From the NCBI RefSeq assembly GCF_900116615.1, contig NZ_FPBF01000008.1:236918-300917 (forward strand): a stretch of DNA of 64,000 nucleotides, given 5' to 3'. A program made the position numbers and the translations under genes. This DNA comes from Algoriphagus locisalis (GTDB lineage: Bacteria; Bacteroidota; Bacteroidia; Cytophagales; Cyclobacteriaceae). The notes beneath the pieces are model-generated. The model was not told the DNA's origin, ran no database searches, and worked only from the letters and a program-made list of their open reading frames with translations. Position 1 is the stretch's first letter. Each line of letters begins with the position of its first letter. Below, piece after piece: positions 33,852-42,819 of the stretch.

Positions 33852-35940
33852 AGCGTTGAGAGCTTTGGTAAATAGGAAGTGTTATTTTAAATGTAGTCCC
33901 CTGGCCCTCTTCCGTAATTACTTCCAGCGTTCCTTTGTGATTTTCAATAATAGAATAAACTATTGAAAGCCCCAAACCTGTGCCTTTCCCAACTGCTTTG
34001 GTAGTGAAGAAAGGTTCGAATATTCGTTGCTTTACGTGCTCTGGCATACCAGGCCCGTTATCTGAGATTTCTATACTCACAAAATCCCCCAAAGACTTGG
34101 TTCTAAGTTCTATTTTCGGATCAGAAATCGTGTCAATGTGATCTGCTAAAGCATGAACCGCATTGTTGATGATATTCATGAAAACCTGGTTGATCTTACC
34201 CGCCAGACACTCCACCATCGGAAGCTCACCAAAATCACGAATGATTCGTATTCTAGTAGGCATCGTACTATTCAGCAAGATAATGGTACTATTGATCCCG
34301 TCATGCACGTCCACTTTTTTCATATCCTGCTCATCCACACGTGAGAAAAGCCGAAGACCTTTTACAATTTCAACAGTTCTTCTGGCACCATCATCCATAC
34401 CTTTCAGAAGCTGATCTACCTCTTCCAGCACATATTCCAGTTCTAAGTCTTCTTCCAATTGTTTGGCTTCTTTCAGTGATGCTGGGGTAAACTCCTTAAT
34501 CCCGGTGGTTCTATAAAACTCAATCACCTCCATGATATCCTTGATATCTCGCTTGAGTGGCATGATATTGGAACTCACAAAGTTGATTGGGTTATTGATT
34601 TCATGAGCAATACCAGCAGTCAATTGCCCTAGTGAAGCCATTTTTTCCTGATTTACTAACTGGCTTTGGGTATTCTGCAGATTACGCAGTGCCTGCTCCA
34701 GTTCATCGGTTCGTATTCTTACTTTATCCTCCAGCATTGCATTTTGCTCCCGAACGAGTTGCTCATTTTCTGCCAATACAATGAGACGTTCTGCCTGTTC
34801 TTTTTCCTTCTCTTTCTTGAGAATGTTGATCTTATCTGCCAGGGCAAATGAAAGTAGCAAAGCTTCTGCTGCTGAGCCGAAGGTGAATATATAATTAGTA
34901 AAAAAGTTATTCGGTAAAACATTCAAATCATTCAATAAGAATATTACCATCCCCAAGATCAATAAAGACCAGGAAATAAGGAAGAATTTAGCAGGTCTAT
35001 ATCCATTTCTAAAACTATAAATAGAAATAAAAAGTAAATAAAACGGGACAATTCCTAGAAAAACTTGTAATACACGAACTCGGGAATTTATACTTCCTAT
35101 ATCAAATAGGAAGGCAAGAAAGACCAGACAATAAATAAAAATAATAGACAAACCTATATTGCAATATTTTTTATTTATTTCTCCAATTTTTAAAAATTTA
35201 AGAGAATAGTAAATACCAACTATATTGACCAGAACCGTACTGAGAAAATAGGAATTTTGTTTCAGGAAAGCACTTTCAGGCCAAAGGTAAACATCCAAGT
35301 ACCCTGATATAATACCTTGAGTCATGCCCACTACAAAAATGTAAGTGATGTATAATCCATAAATTTTATCTTTCGTGGATACCCAGAGAAATAAATTATA
35401 GAAGAACATAGCTATAACTATCCCAAAGTAAAGTCCAAACAAGACATTTCTCTCGTCAATAGAAAGCTGGAACCTTTCCTCTTCTACTATGTCAATAGGC
35501 ACAGTAACACTACCGAAACTTTGAATCCTCACATAAAACACGCTACTCCCGGTATCAGGAAGGCTAGCTGTATTGAAAAAACTTGCATAGTTTTCTTTTT
35601 TAAAGTTCAAGCGACCTAGCTCAGCCACTAATCGACCGTCTTGGTCAAATATTTCAATATCAGTTAGCATTGGATTATTGAAAACGATTAAAGCTTCGCC
35701 ATCTATAAACCTTTCCTCTTTCACTGCCATTTTGATATAAAACTCCTTTTCATAATGACCTAAAGAAATATATGGCTCATCGATTTGGATGACAGAGTCG
35801 GGATCTTGAGTCATAAAAGCCTTTAAATCAGGAGTCTTTTCAGACTCTAAGCTGTAACCTATGTAATCAAAATCAACTTGCCTTTCGGAACAGGATGCTA
35901 AAGCAATTAGGAATATGAGGTAAAGGAGAATTTTTCTCAT
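33844..35940 (-). CDS. 7TMR-DISM sensor histidine kinase
   Basis: 698 residues. A lipoprotein-like signal (lipobox ending at Cys17) leads into an extracytoplasmic 7TMR-DISMED2-type beta domain (about 20-160), seven transmembrane helices (about 165-370), a coiled coil (370-435), HisKA with GIAHEINNPINF (His446) and HATPase with GTGLGLSIVYSI. The DISM extracellular domain resembles carbohydrate or small-ligand binders, so an external chemical signal is likely. The start overlaps the stop of the GNAT-like gene as ATGA, placing sensor and possible synthase in one transcript. Confidence 0.9.
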   Translation of the reverse strand: MRKILLYLIFLIALASCSERQVDFDYIGYSLESEKTPDLKAFMTQDPDSVIQIDEPYISLGHYEKEFYIKMAVKEERFIDGEALIVFNNPMLTDIEIFDQDGRLVAELGRLNFKKENYASFFNTASLPDTGSSVFYVRIQSFGSVTVPIDIVEEERFQLSIDERNVLFGLYFGIVIAMFFYNLFLWVSTKDKIYGLYITYIFVVGMTQGIISGYLDVYLWPESAFLKQNSYFLSTVLVNIVGIYYSLKFLKIGEINKKYCNIGLSIIFIYCLVFLAFLFDIGSINSRVRVLQVFLGIVPFYLLFISIYSFRNGYRPAKFFLISWSLLILGMVIFLLNDLNVLPNNFFTNYIFTFGSAAEALLLSFALADKINILKKEKEKEQAERLIVLAENEQLVREQNAMLEDKVRIRTDELEQALRNLQNTQSQLVNQEKMASLGQLTAGIAHEINNPINFVSSNIMPLKRDIKDIMEVIEFYRTTGIKEFTPASLKEAKQLEEDLELEYVLEEVDQLLKGMDDGARRTVEIVKGLRLFSRVDEQDMKKVDVHDGINSTIILLNSTMPTRIRIIRDFGELPMVECLAGKINQVFMNIINNAVHALADHIDTISDPKIELRTKSLGDFVSIEISDNGPGMPEHVKQRIFEPFFTTKAVGKGTGLGLSIVYSIIENHKGTLEVITEEGQGTTFKITLPIYQSSQRYE

Positions 35941-36623
35941 ATGATGTAGGAGGTATATTCAAGAATCACACTTCTTCCACGATAATTTTCTTCAATGATC
36001 AAATGGTCATTTTCTCTGATTTTTTGGACAGATTCTCTAAACTCCGGAGTTACTAGTGGTAATCCGACCGCATCGTGTAGTTTCATTGCCGTTGCAATCA
36101 AGTCCAATTTCGGGTAATAAAAAGTACCGTTATTTCCCACCTGGGTAAGAATTTCATAGCCGGTTTCATAGCCAAGTTTTACAGTCATGGGAGCTAGTAA
36201 TGCATACATTGAAGTTAGTCCAAGTTTAGGTGCTAGAGCTAGGCATGCTTTAGACATAAAGATTGCTCCAATCCCCATCCCTGTTATTTTTCGGGAATTC
36301 CAAAGACCACAGATTTCGCCAGTACCCGCATCGATATCTTTGTTGATAATATCTCTTATGCTTTTATCTAGGTCTTCGATTGCCTCTACAATAGGAAGCG
36401 GATGTTCAGCATTTGCCTTGTGGATTCTTGCACCCCCGTAGATTAGGCCATCTTCATCAGACTCTACGATCACGACGATCACATCTGGGTTTTCCATCCA
36501 TTTGTCGTTGGCAGAAGTCACCTTCTTCACACCAATACTTTCCAATACCTGTCGATGGCCTTCAACAAATTTCAGACACCTTTCTCGGTCATCTACTGCC
36601 TTAAATGCGATTAGTTTAAACAT
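35937..36623 (-). CDS. GNAT-fold acyltransferase-like protein (LuxI/FeeM-like)
   Basis: A 228-residue protein I cannot match to a named family with certainty. The order resembles GNAT-fold N-acyl synthases such as LuxI and FeeM: a beta-rich half ending VIVVIVESDEDGLIYGGARIH, then EICGLWNSRKITGMGIGAIFMSKACLALAPKLGLTSMYALLAPMTVKLGYETGYEI. There Glu, Arg and the Gly-rich turn fit the acyl-donor site of that fold. There is no signal peptide. The gene lies 5 bp after an E1-like/nitroreductase fusion and overlaps a sensor kinase gene. If it makes an acylated small molecule, the kinase is the obvious receptor; this is inference. Confidence 0.5.
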   Translation of the reverse strand: MFKLIAFKAVDDRERCLKFVEGHRQVLESIGVKKVTSANDKWMENPDVIVVIVESDEDGLIYGGARIHKANAEHPLPIVEAIEDLDKSIRDIINKDIDAGTGEICGLWNSRKITGMGIGAIFMSKACLALAPKLGLTSMYALLAPMTVKLGYETGYEILTQVGNNGTFYYPKLDLIATAMKLHDAVGLPLVTPEFRESVQKIRENDHLIIEENYRGRSVILEYTSYII

Positions 36624-36628
36624 CCGAA

Positions 36629-38893
36629 TTACAGAATAATCAAACTTTCAGTGATATCTTTTCTATAAGAGCGCATTGAAGGTTCGCCAGCTTGGTTTAT
36701 CCTTATCATAAATAGTTTTTCTTTCATCCCTGAAGGAAATAATTGATCCAGCTGATTTTCAAATTTACCGATTTGCGAGACTTCCATTTCTGTAAAACCA
36801 TTTATCACTTCCCGCTTTACTCGTTGGAATATAAACAATGAGGCCGACACAGGCTGCACACTGAACCCTGCTAAATTTGCAGCAATCCAGATTCTTTGCA
36901 GTGCTATGCCTGCTTTTAGTATCCATTGAGGTGAATACTCGTCCACCGAAAGCATTACAACTGCCGAGGATGTCAATATGGTATTGTCACCTATTTTACT
37001 CAAACCATGCCCCAGATCATGCTTTCTAAAAAACTCCACTGTACCAGGATCTTTAATTAGACCCATTGCGGCGCGAGCTCCCTTTTCAAGTTCCAAAGTC
37101 GCAACATCTATCCCATCTTTGCTCTGGATCGCTTCTTGATCAGACCAACGAATCTCACTGATAAAATCTTTATAACCTTGCTCATGGAGTAGTCTAATCC
37201 TATCCATTCCTCCCAAGATTGGGCTTAGTGATTTTAGTTGATCATCACTAGTCAGAGCTTGGAAATCAATTCCAAGCTCATTCGCCAATTCTTTAAAACT
37301 ATCTAATTTTTCCTCGCTAATACGTGCTCTTGAAGTATTCTTCCGGTTGGTACTGCGAAGATCGATACCTTCAACTAGACTGCCATGAGGAACTTGTAGT
37401 GGATGCCCATTTTTCGAAACAAAATAAACTGATGCAATCAATTCTTGGTCAAATCGCTCAATTTGGAAATCAATCTTCACTGCGATTCCAATTCTAGCTG
37501 CCTCCAAACGCAAATTTTCCAACGCTGCCCCAAATGCCAAGAGAGAGCCGGTTCCTTTGTAATCAAGCAGAGAAATACTTCTTTGCTTATCATGAAGCAA
37601 ATGTAATACGCCTTGTTTGTCATACACCCATTTCCACGGCTGCGCATTTCCGCCTGATGGGGCTGTATTTGCTTTTGCTATCAATCCGAGCAACTCCTCT
37701 CGACTGAGCAAATAATCTGACCCGCTACCCTGAGTAGGTAAGTGCTCTAATAAACTATCTATTTTAGTTTCTTGTATTGGCGGAGTTGTACTTTGCAGAA
37801 ATGGCTTTTGATGAATAATATCATCTAAATCAACATAATACCTTCCCGAATCCATGATATCTCCCAACAATAACTTCCTGGAGCTATGGGCGATAGAAGC
37901 ACCTCCAAGAAAAACTGAGGATCCTAATTGAGGCCAAGAAGTGATGGTTTGGTTCACCTCAAGCAATGATGCTTTCATTCGTGTGGACACAGTGCTTATC
38001 CCTGTTATCTTAAGTGCCATCGGCACTTTCTGATCTTTTGTCAATAGTTTTAACTCTTTATAATCCACCTCACCCAAAAGTCCATGAAAAATTTCCCGAG
38101 AAGGCTCCAAGTCAAATCTTTCCACATCCAACATGCCCCGATCAGACGTTTCCATGAGGACAGGTATCTGTTTTGACCTTGCTCTTTCACGCGCCAAAAT
38201 TTTAATATCCAAACTGTCACATTCGTCAATCAACAAATCTAAATTCCCCCCATCAGACAAGAATTCTTCAATATTTGCTTCACTGATGCCCTCCCTATAA
38301 ACTTTGAGTTTCAAATATGGATCAATCTCGGAAATTGTTCTTGCCGCCAAAACCACCTTCTCTATACCCAGATCCATTACTCCTGCATTGATTCTATTCA
38401 GATTACTTAGCTCTAAGGTATCAAAATCAGCCAGTCTTAATTCTCCAAACCCCCTTTCCATTGTCATGGCATAGGCAATACTCTGGCCTACTGATAGGCC
38501 TATAATACCCACTTTTTTTTCCCTTAATTTCCTCTGCTCTTCAGGGGTGATTTTATAATGGTTGCGCTGTGTCCTGACTTTGATAAAGTCTTCCTCTGGC
38601 AGCAGTCTTACCAGCACTTTTCTCCATGGGTAATAAACCCAATTCCCATATTGATCTCTTGGATACTCTTCAAAAAACTGCGCAAGAGCAGCATCCAAAT
38701 TCTCATTAGAAAATGTTTGTGAAGGATTATTAGCCTTAATCAGTTCTTTTACCTGATCGTCCAAATGATCAAGTAGGGTGACTTCTTGGCTATCATACAA
38801 CTCCCTGAAAATCAATGAATCCAAAAAATCCTTAGGAACAAAGATTAACGGAAGCATCTGATAATCAAGATGAATCTGGGTACTATCTAACAT
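36629..38893 (-). CDS. Rv1355c-type ThiF/E1-like and nitroreductase fusion protein
   Basis: A 754-residue two-domain enzyme like mycobacterial Rv1355c (MoeY). Residues 1-118 are an N-terminal extension. The E1/ThiF-like adenylating domain spans about 119-360, with an atypical nucleotide loop GLSVGQS (132-138), Asp156/Asp158 and SNLNR (163-167). From about 395 on it is an FMN nitroreductase-like domain with APSGGNAQPW (411-420) and IWIAANLAGFSVQPV near the end. No CxxC zinc pair is visible in the E1 part. Substrate and partner are unknown. It heads an apparent operon with a GNAT-like protein and two kinases. Confidence 0.82.
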   Translation of the reverse strand: MLDSTQIHLDYQMLPLIFVPKDFLDSLIFRELYDSQEVTLLDHLDDQVKELIKANNPSQTFSNENLDAALAQFFEEYPRDQYGNWVYYPWRKVLVRLLPEEDFIKVRTQRNHYKITPEEQRKLREKKVGIIGLSVGQSIAYAMTMERGFGELRLADFDTLELSNLNRINAGVMDLGIEKVVLAARTISEIDPYLKLKVYREGISEANIEEFLSDGGNLDLLIDECDSLDIKILARERARSKQIPVLMETSDRGMLDVERFDLEPSREIFHGLLGEVDYKELKLLTKDQKVPMALKITGISTVSTRMKASLLEVNQTITSWPQLGSSVFLGGASIAHSSRKLLLGDIMDSGRYYVDLDDIIHQKPFLQSTTPPIQETKIDSLLEHLPTQGSGSDYLLSREELLGLIAKANTAPSGGNAQPWKWVYDKQGVLHLLHDKQRSISLLDYKGTGSLLAFGAALENLRLEAARIGIAVKIDFQIERFDQELIASVYFVSKNGHPLQVPHGSLVEGIDLRSTNRKNTSRARISEEKLDSFKELANELGIDFQALTSDDQLKSLSPILGGMDRIRLLHEQGYKDFISEIRWSDQEAIQSKDGIDVATLELEKGARAAMGLIKDPGTVEFFRKHDLGHGLSKIGDNTILTSSAVVMLSVDEYSPQWILKAGIALQRIWIAANLAGFSVQPVSASLFIFQRVKREVINGFTEMEVSQIGKFENQLDQLFPSGMKEKLFMIRINQAGEPSMRSYRKDITESLIIL

Positions 38894-39087
38894 GTTATGT
38901 TATCAGGGGTGATAAAGTGGAGTAAAGTTAATTTTTTCAACTATAAGTCCAATTTTTTAATAAGTTTTATAGTGTGCCTTTTTATATTAGTATTTACAAA
39001 GCACTAAAAAACAGATTTCCTTTGTTATTTTTAGAAAAAAACACTCTTTGATTGTAACGTATCGATAGTTTTAGACAAATTTGTCAG

Positions 39088-39561
39088 ATGGAAACCACGC
39101 CTCAAGAAAAAATAAAAATACTTTATGTCGATGACGAGGAAAACAACCTCCAGGCATTCAAAGCAACTTTTAGAAGGGATTATAAGATTTTCCTAGCAAT
39201 AGACGCTCCAACGGGCCGGGAGATCCTTTCAAAAGAAGAGGTGGACATAATCATTACAGATCAAAGAATGCCAGGCGAAACTGGGGTAGAATTCTTAGAA
39301 TCTATCATTCCTGTTTATCCAAATCCTATCCGGATCCTACTGACAGGTTACACTGATATACAGGCTGTTATTGACGCAATCAATAAAGGGCAGGTTTATC
39401 ATTATTTGACCAAGCCTTGGGAAGAAGACTACCTGCGAACAGTCATAAAAAATGCCTACGAAATCTATCAGTTGCGGAGAGAAAACGAACAACTGACCAA
39501 AGCACTTATCAAGGCCAATGATCAATTGGAATTTATTCTAAGGCAAAACTTGCTTTCTTAA
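39088..39561 (+). CDS. stand-alone receiver-domain response regulator
   Basis: 157 residues: a receiver domain (about 8-125) with acidic DDEEN, acceptor Asp58 in IITDQRMPGETG, Thr/Tyr switch region LTGYTD, and Lys in LTKPW. A helical tail (LRRENEQLTKALIKANDQLEFILRQ) may dimerise. There is no DNA-binding or enzymatic output domain. It is a close paralogue of the receiver half of the protein at 32766-33851. The gene is divergent from the E1-like/GNAT/kinase operon and ends 1 bp before the convergent alanine dehydrogenase gene stop. Confidence 0.88.
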   Translation: METTPQEKIKILYVDDEENNLQAFKATFRRDYKIFLAIDAPTGREILSKEEVDIIITDQRMPGETGVEFLESIIPVYPNPIRILLTGYTDIQAVIDAINKGQVYHYLTKPWEEDYLRTVIKNAYEIYQLRRENEQLTKALIKANDQLEFILRQNLLS

Positions 39562-39562
39562 A

Positions 39563-40774
39563 TTAATACCTAGCCGCAAGTAACAATTGCAGCTCTTTGT
39601 GGCTCATTTCAAACTTCCGCCCCAGATAGGCATTAGTCAGACTGCCTCTGTAGGTGTACACGCCTCTCAAAAACCATTTATAATTGAATATCATTTCTTC
39701 GGCACCGCCTAAGTCTGCCATTTGAAGAATTATTGGAGTGAAGATATTACTCAATGAATAGGAAGCTGTTCTGGCTACTCGGGACGCAATATTAGGAACA
39801 CAATAGTGGATGATGTCATGGACCTGATAGACAGGTTCATCATGCGAAGTCATCCTTCCTGTCTCAATGCAACCTCCTTGATCGATAGCCACATCAATAA
39901 TGATACTGCCATGCATCATATTGGCCACCATTTCCTCAGATACCACAATCTTATTTCTCCCCTTCTCTGCCCGAAGAGCTCCAATCACCACATCTGCTTC
40001 TGATAGTGCCTGATTAAGGCTAAAATTATCAATGGTCGAAGTGTAGATCTGCTGACCTAGCAACTGCTTCAATCTGCGCAGTTTGTAAATATGATTATCA
40101 AAAACCTTAATATTTGCCCCTAAACCCAAAGCTGTCCTAGCAGCATATTCTGCTACAGTACCAGCGCCTATGATCACAACCTGAGTTGGCGGTACTCCTG
40201 TCACGCCTCCCATGATCAATCCTTTTCCACTATTTTCACTGGACAGGTATTCGGCAGCAATAAGCATCACGGTGCTTCCGGCTATTTCTGACATGGCACG
40301 CACTACTGGCATCCCTCCAACCTTATCCTCTAAGTATTCGAAAGCTACCGAAGTGATTTTCTTTTGATTTAGGGTTTGGATAAACTCTTTGCTCTGTCTT
40401 TCCAGCTGTAAAGCAGATATCAAACAACTCCCCGTACTCATATAACTCAGCTCCTCCTCTGTAGGCGGATCGATTTTGAGTACAACCTGCGACTCAAAGA
40501 CCTCTTTTTTGGAGTTGCTGACTTTAGCTCCAGCATCAGAAAAATCCTGATCAGAAAACTTTGATTGAAGGCCTGCTCCAGCCTCCACCACTACACTGAT
40601 ACCGTTGTTTGTCAATAGCCCGACCGATTCCGGTGTGATTACTATTCTCTTCTCCTGCGAAGAAACTTCCTTTGGCAATCCTATGACCAAGGAATGATCT
40701 CTTTTTCTCACCTTGGCCGGAGCTTCTTTTGGGATCAGCCCCACGGCTGTTAGTTCATCTATTTCAGCTGGCAT
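39563..40774 (-). CDS. ald: alanine dehydrogenase
   Basis: A 403-residue NAD-dependent enzyme that interconverts alanine with pyruvate and ammonium. Features include IGLPKEVSSQEKRIVITPESV in the N-terminal domain, the catalytic-lysine region VVLKIDPPTEEEL, the Rossmann stretch VVIIGAGTVAEYAARTALGLGANIKVFD and IIDVAIDQGGCIE near the active site. About 30 residues longer at the N-terminus than Bacillus Ald, as in other Bacteroidota. It overlaps tsaE by 11 bp as the last gene of porX-tsaE-ald. Confidence 0.85.
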   Translation of the reverse strand: MPAEIDELTAVGLIPKEAPAKVRKRDHSLVIGLPKEVSSQEKRIVITPESVGLLTNNGISVVVEAGAGLQSKFSDQDFSDAGAKVSNSKKEVFESQVVLKIDPPTEEELSYMSTGSCLISALQLERQSKEFIQTLNQKKITSVAFEYLEDKVGGMPVVRAMSEIAGSTVMLIAAEYLSSENSGKGLIMGGVTGVPPTQVVIIGAGTVAEYAARTALGLGANIKVFDNHIYKLRRLKQLLGQQIYTSTIDNFSLNQALSEADVVIGALRAEKGRNKIVVSEEMVANMMHGSIIIDVAIDQGGCIETGRMTSHDEPVYQVHDIIHYCVPNIASRVARTASYSLSNIFTPIILQMADLGGAEEMIFNYKWFLRGVYTYRGSLTNAYLGRKFEMSHKELQLLLAARY

Positions 40775-41195
40775 TCTCTATGTGTTGTAATTTCAAGCTT
40801 CTTTTTGATTCAGAATCATTACTGATCCGAATTAGGAAAAATTTCTCTGGCAAAAATGCAGCTATTTTCTCAGCCCACTCCAACCAGCAATAATTCCCAC
40901 TATAAAAATACTCTTCTATTCCAATATCCAAGGCTTCTGCAGGATCGTCCATCCTATAAAAGTCAAAATGGTAAAAAACATCACCATCCTGATTTTCATA
41001 ATGATTGACAATCCCAAAGGTAGGGCTACTTACTTGGTCTATTACTGCAAAGCTTTTTGACAAAGCCTTAATCAGCGTAGTCTTACCAGCTCCCATTTCT
41101 CCCTGAAATACCCAAACTTTTTCCTCAGCTGCGGCTTCTTTCACAACCGTAACGGCATTTCCTATATCCTCTAGCTCGTAGGTGAATTCAGTCAA
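40764..41195 (-). CDS. tsaE: tRNA threonylcarbamoyladenosine biosynthesis ATPase TsaE
   Basis: A 143-residue P-loop ATPase that works with TsaB and TsaD in making the t6A37 modification of ANN-decoding tRNAs. Walker A GEMGAGKTTLIKAL (about 32-45), SSPTFGIVNHYE and the family motif FDFYRMDDPAEALDIGIEEYF are all present, with CWLEWAEKI near the end. It lies 8 bp after porX and overlaps ald. It probably shares a transcript with both. Confidence 0.94.
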   Translation of the reverse strand: MTEFTYELEDIGNAVTVVKEAAAEEKVWVFQGEMGAGKTTLIKALSKSFAVIDQVSSPTFGIVNHYENQDGDVFYHFDFYRMDDPAEALDIGIEEYFYSGNYCWLEWAEKIAAFLPEKFFLIRISNDSESKRSLKLQHIENAS

Positions 41196-41203
41196 GTGCT
41201 CTA

Positions 41204-42760
41204 TTATTTTGGTGACAGATGAACGATCGGAATGATCATTTCCTCCAAAGATACACCTCCATGCTGAAAAGTATCCTTATAGAAGTTCACATAATAGTTA
41301 TAATTATTTGGGTAAGCGAAGAAATAATCCTCTACCGCAAACACATAAGTAGATGAAACATTCAATCTTGGCAGCTTGGCATCTTCAGGTTTTTTGATCT
41401 CAAAAACCTTCCCTTGCTCAAAATTCAAGTTCTTTCCTTGCTTGTAACGAAGGTTTGTAGTCACATTTTTATCCCCTATGATTCGGTATGGCTTATTCAC
41501 TCGTTTGGTTCCATGATCAGTGGTAATGATCACCTCGGCCCCAGCATCATGAATTTTTTTCAATAACTCAAACAAGGAAGAATGCTCAAACCAACTGGTA
41601 GTCAAAGACCTATAGGCAGACTCATCGGGAGCCAGCTCCCGGATCATCTTCATGTCAGTTCTGGCATGAGAGACCATATCGACAAAGTTATAGACTAACA
41701 CGTTCAGGTCATTTTGAAGAAAGGTGTGGAACTGTTCCAAAACAGCCTTTCCCTGATGAGCCTGGATAATTTTGTTATAGCTAGATTTAATCGAAAGCCG
41801 GTTTTTCTCCAAGTTGATTTTCAACCATTCATCTTCAAAGTTATTTTTGCCTTCATCAGAATCCTCATCTTCCCAGAAATTGGGATAGAATCTGGCCATG
41901 TCCATGGGCATCATACCGCTGAATAATGCATTCCGGGCAAAAGCTGTAGTGGTTGGCAAAATACTATAATAGGTATCTTTATCCTTGATATTGAAATAAG
42001 GGGCGACAATTGACTCAATATCTTCCCATTGATCCAGTCGAAAATTATCTATCACAATAAAGAAAAGGGGCTTTTTCTCTTGAAGCTGCGGGAAAACCTT
42101 TTTCTTCATCACCTGATGGGAAAGTAAAGGCTTCACCGGATTTTTCTCCTGCATCCAGTCTAGATAGTTTTCCTTAATGAATTTACAGAAGTTGGCATTT
42201 GCTTCAATCTTCTGAGATTCCAGCACAGGAAGCATGTTTTTGTTCTCAGTATCATCGATCTGCATTTCCCAATAAGTCAGCTTACGATAGATATCAGCCC
42301 AATCCTGATGATCCTCGGCATCGTCAAATGCCATACTGATATTCATAAAGTCCTGCTGATAACTCTGCGTAGTACGCTCATCGATCAGCTGCTTGTTTTG
42401 CAGTAGTTTTTTCACCGAGAGCAAAATCTGGCTGGGATTGATCGGTTTGATCAGGTAATCGGCGATTTTCCCTCCGATCGCGTCATCCATGATGTGTTCT
42501 TCTTCACTTTTGGTGATCATCACCACAGGCACTTGTGGCTTGATTTGCTTGATTTGTTGTAAAGTTTCTAGCCCGGTCATCCCAGGCATCATTTCATCAA
42601 GAAAAATCACATCGAAGTTTTTTTGTTCTACTTCCTCTATGGCATCCACGCCAGAATTGACAGTAGTTATAGCATAGCCTTTTTGTTCGAGGAAAAGAAT
42701 ATGTGGTTTGAGCAAGTCGATTTCATCGTCAGCCCAGAGTATGTTGAATTTTTGAGACAT
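41204..42760 (-). CDS. porX: PorX-like response regulator with PglZ domain
   Basis: About 518 residues from ATG 42760. The receiver domain (1-120) has acceptor Asp55 in FLDEMMPGMTG; a helical middle follows, then a PglZ-type alkaline-phosphatase-superfamily domain with FFIVIDNFRLDQW, TTTAFARNALFSGMMPM and ITTDHGTKRV metal ligands. PorX controls the type IX secretion system in Bacteroidota, and its PglZ domain is reported to act as an oligonucleotide phosphodiesterase. A kinase partner (PorY) is not adjacent. ATG 42760 was chosen because the receiver fold begins there; a 16-residue longer frame would overlap the divergent gene. Confidence 0.9.
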   Translation of the reverse strand: MSQKFNILWADDEIDLLKPHILFLEQKGYAITTVNSGVDAIEEVEQKNFDVIFLDEMMPGMTGLETLQQIKQIKPQVPVVMITKSEEEHIMDDAIGGKIADYLIKPINPSQILLSVKKLLQNKQLIDERTTQSYQQDFMNISMAFDDAEDHQDWADIYRKLTYWEMQIDDTENKNMLPVLESQKIEANANFCKFIKENYLDWMQEKNPVKPLLSHQVMKKKVFPQLQEKKPLFFIVIDNFRLDQWEDIESIVAPYFNIKDKDTYYSILPTTTAFARNALFSGMMPMDMARFYPNFWEDEDSDEGKNNFEDEWLKINLEKNRLSIKSSYNKIIQAHQGKAVLEQFHTFLQNDLNVLVYNFVDMVSHARTDMKMIRELAPDESAYRSLTTSWFEHSSLFELLKKIHDAGAEVIITTDHGTKRVNKPYRIIGDKNVTTNLRYKQGKNLNFEQGKVFEIKKPEDAKLPRLNVSSTYVFAVEDYFFAYPNNYNYYVNFYKDTFQHGGVSLEEMIIPIVHLSPK

Positions 42761-42790
42761 TACAGGTTCCGTTTCTTTTAAAATTATAAT

Positions 42791-42798
42791 TACTTTTG
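42791..42798 (+). promoter_or_regulatory. candidate -7 promoter element for the HD-lpx operon
   Basis: TACTTTTG fully matches TAnnTTTG in the roughly 60-bp gap between divergent porX and the HD gene. It overlaps the TTG at 42796, so translation probably starts later, at TTG 42820. On the opposite strand a weaker TAATTTTA could serve porX. Confidence 0.45.
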
Positions 42799-42819
42799 AG
42801 GCAAACAAAAAAGGCCTCC

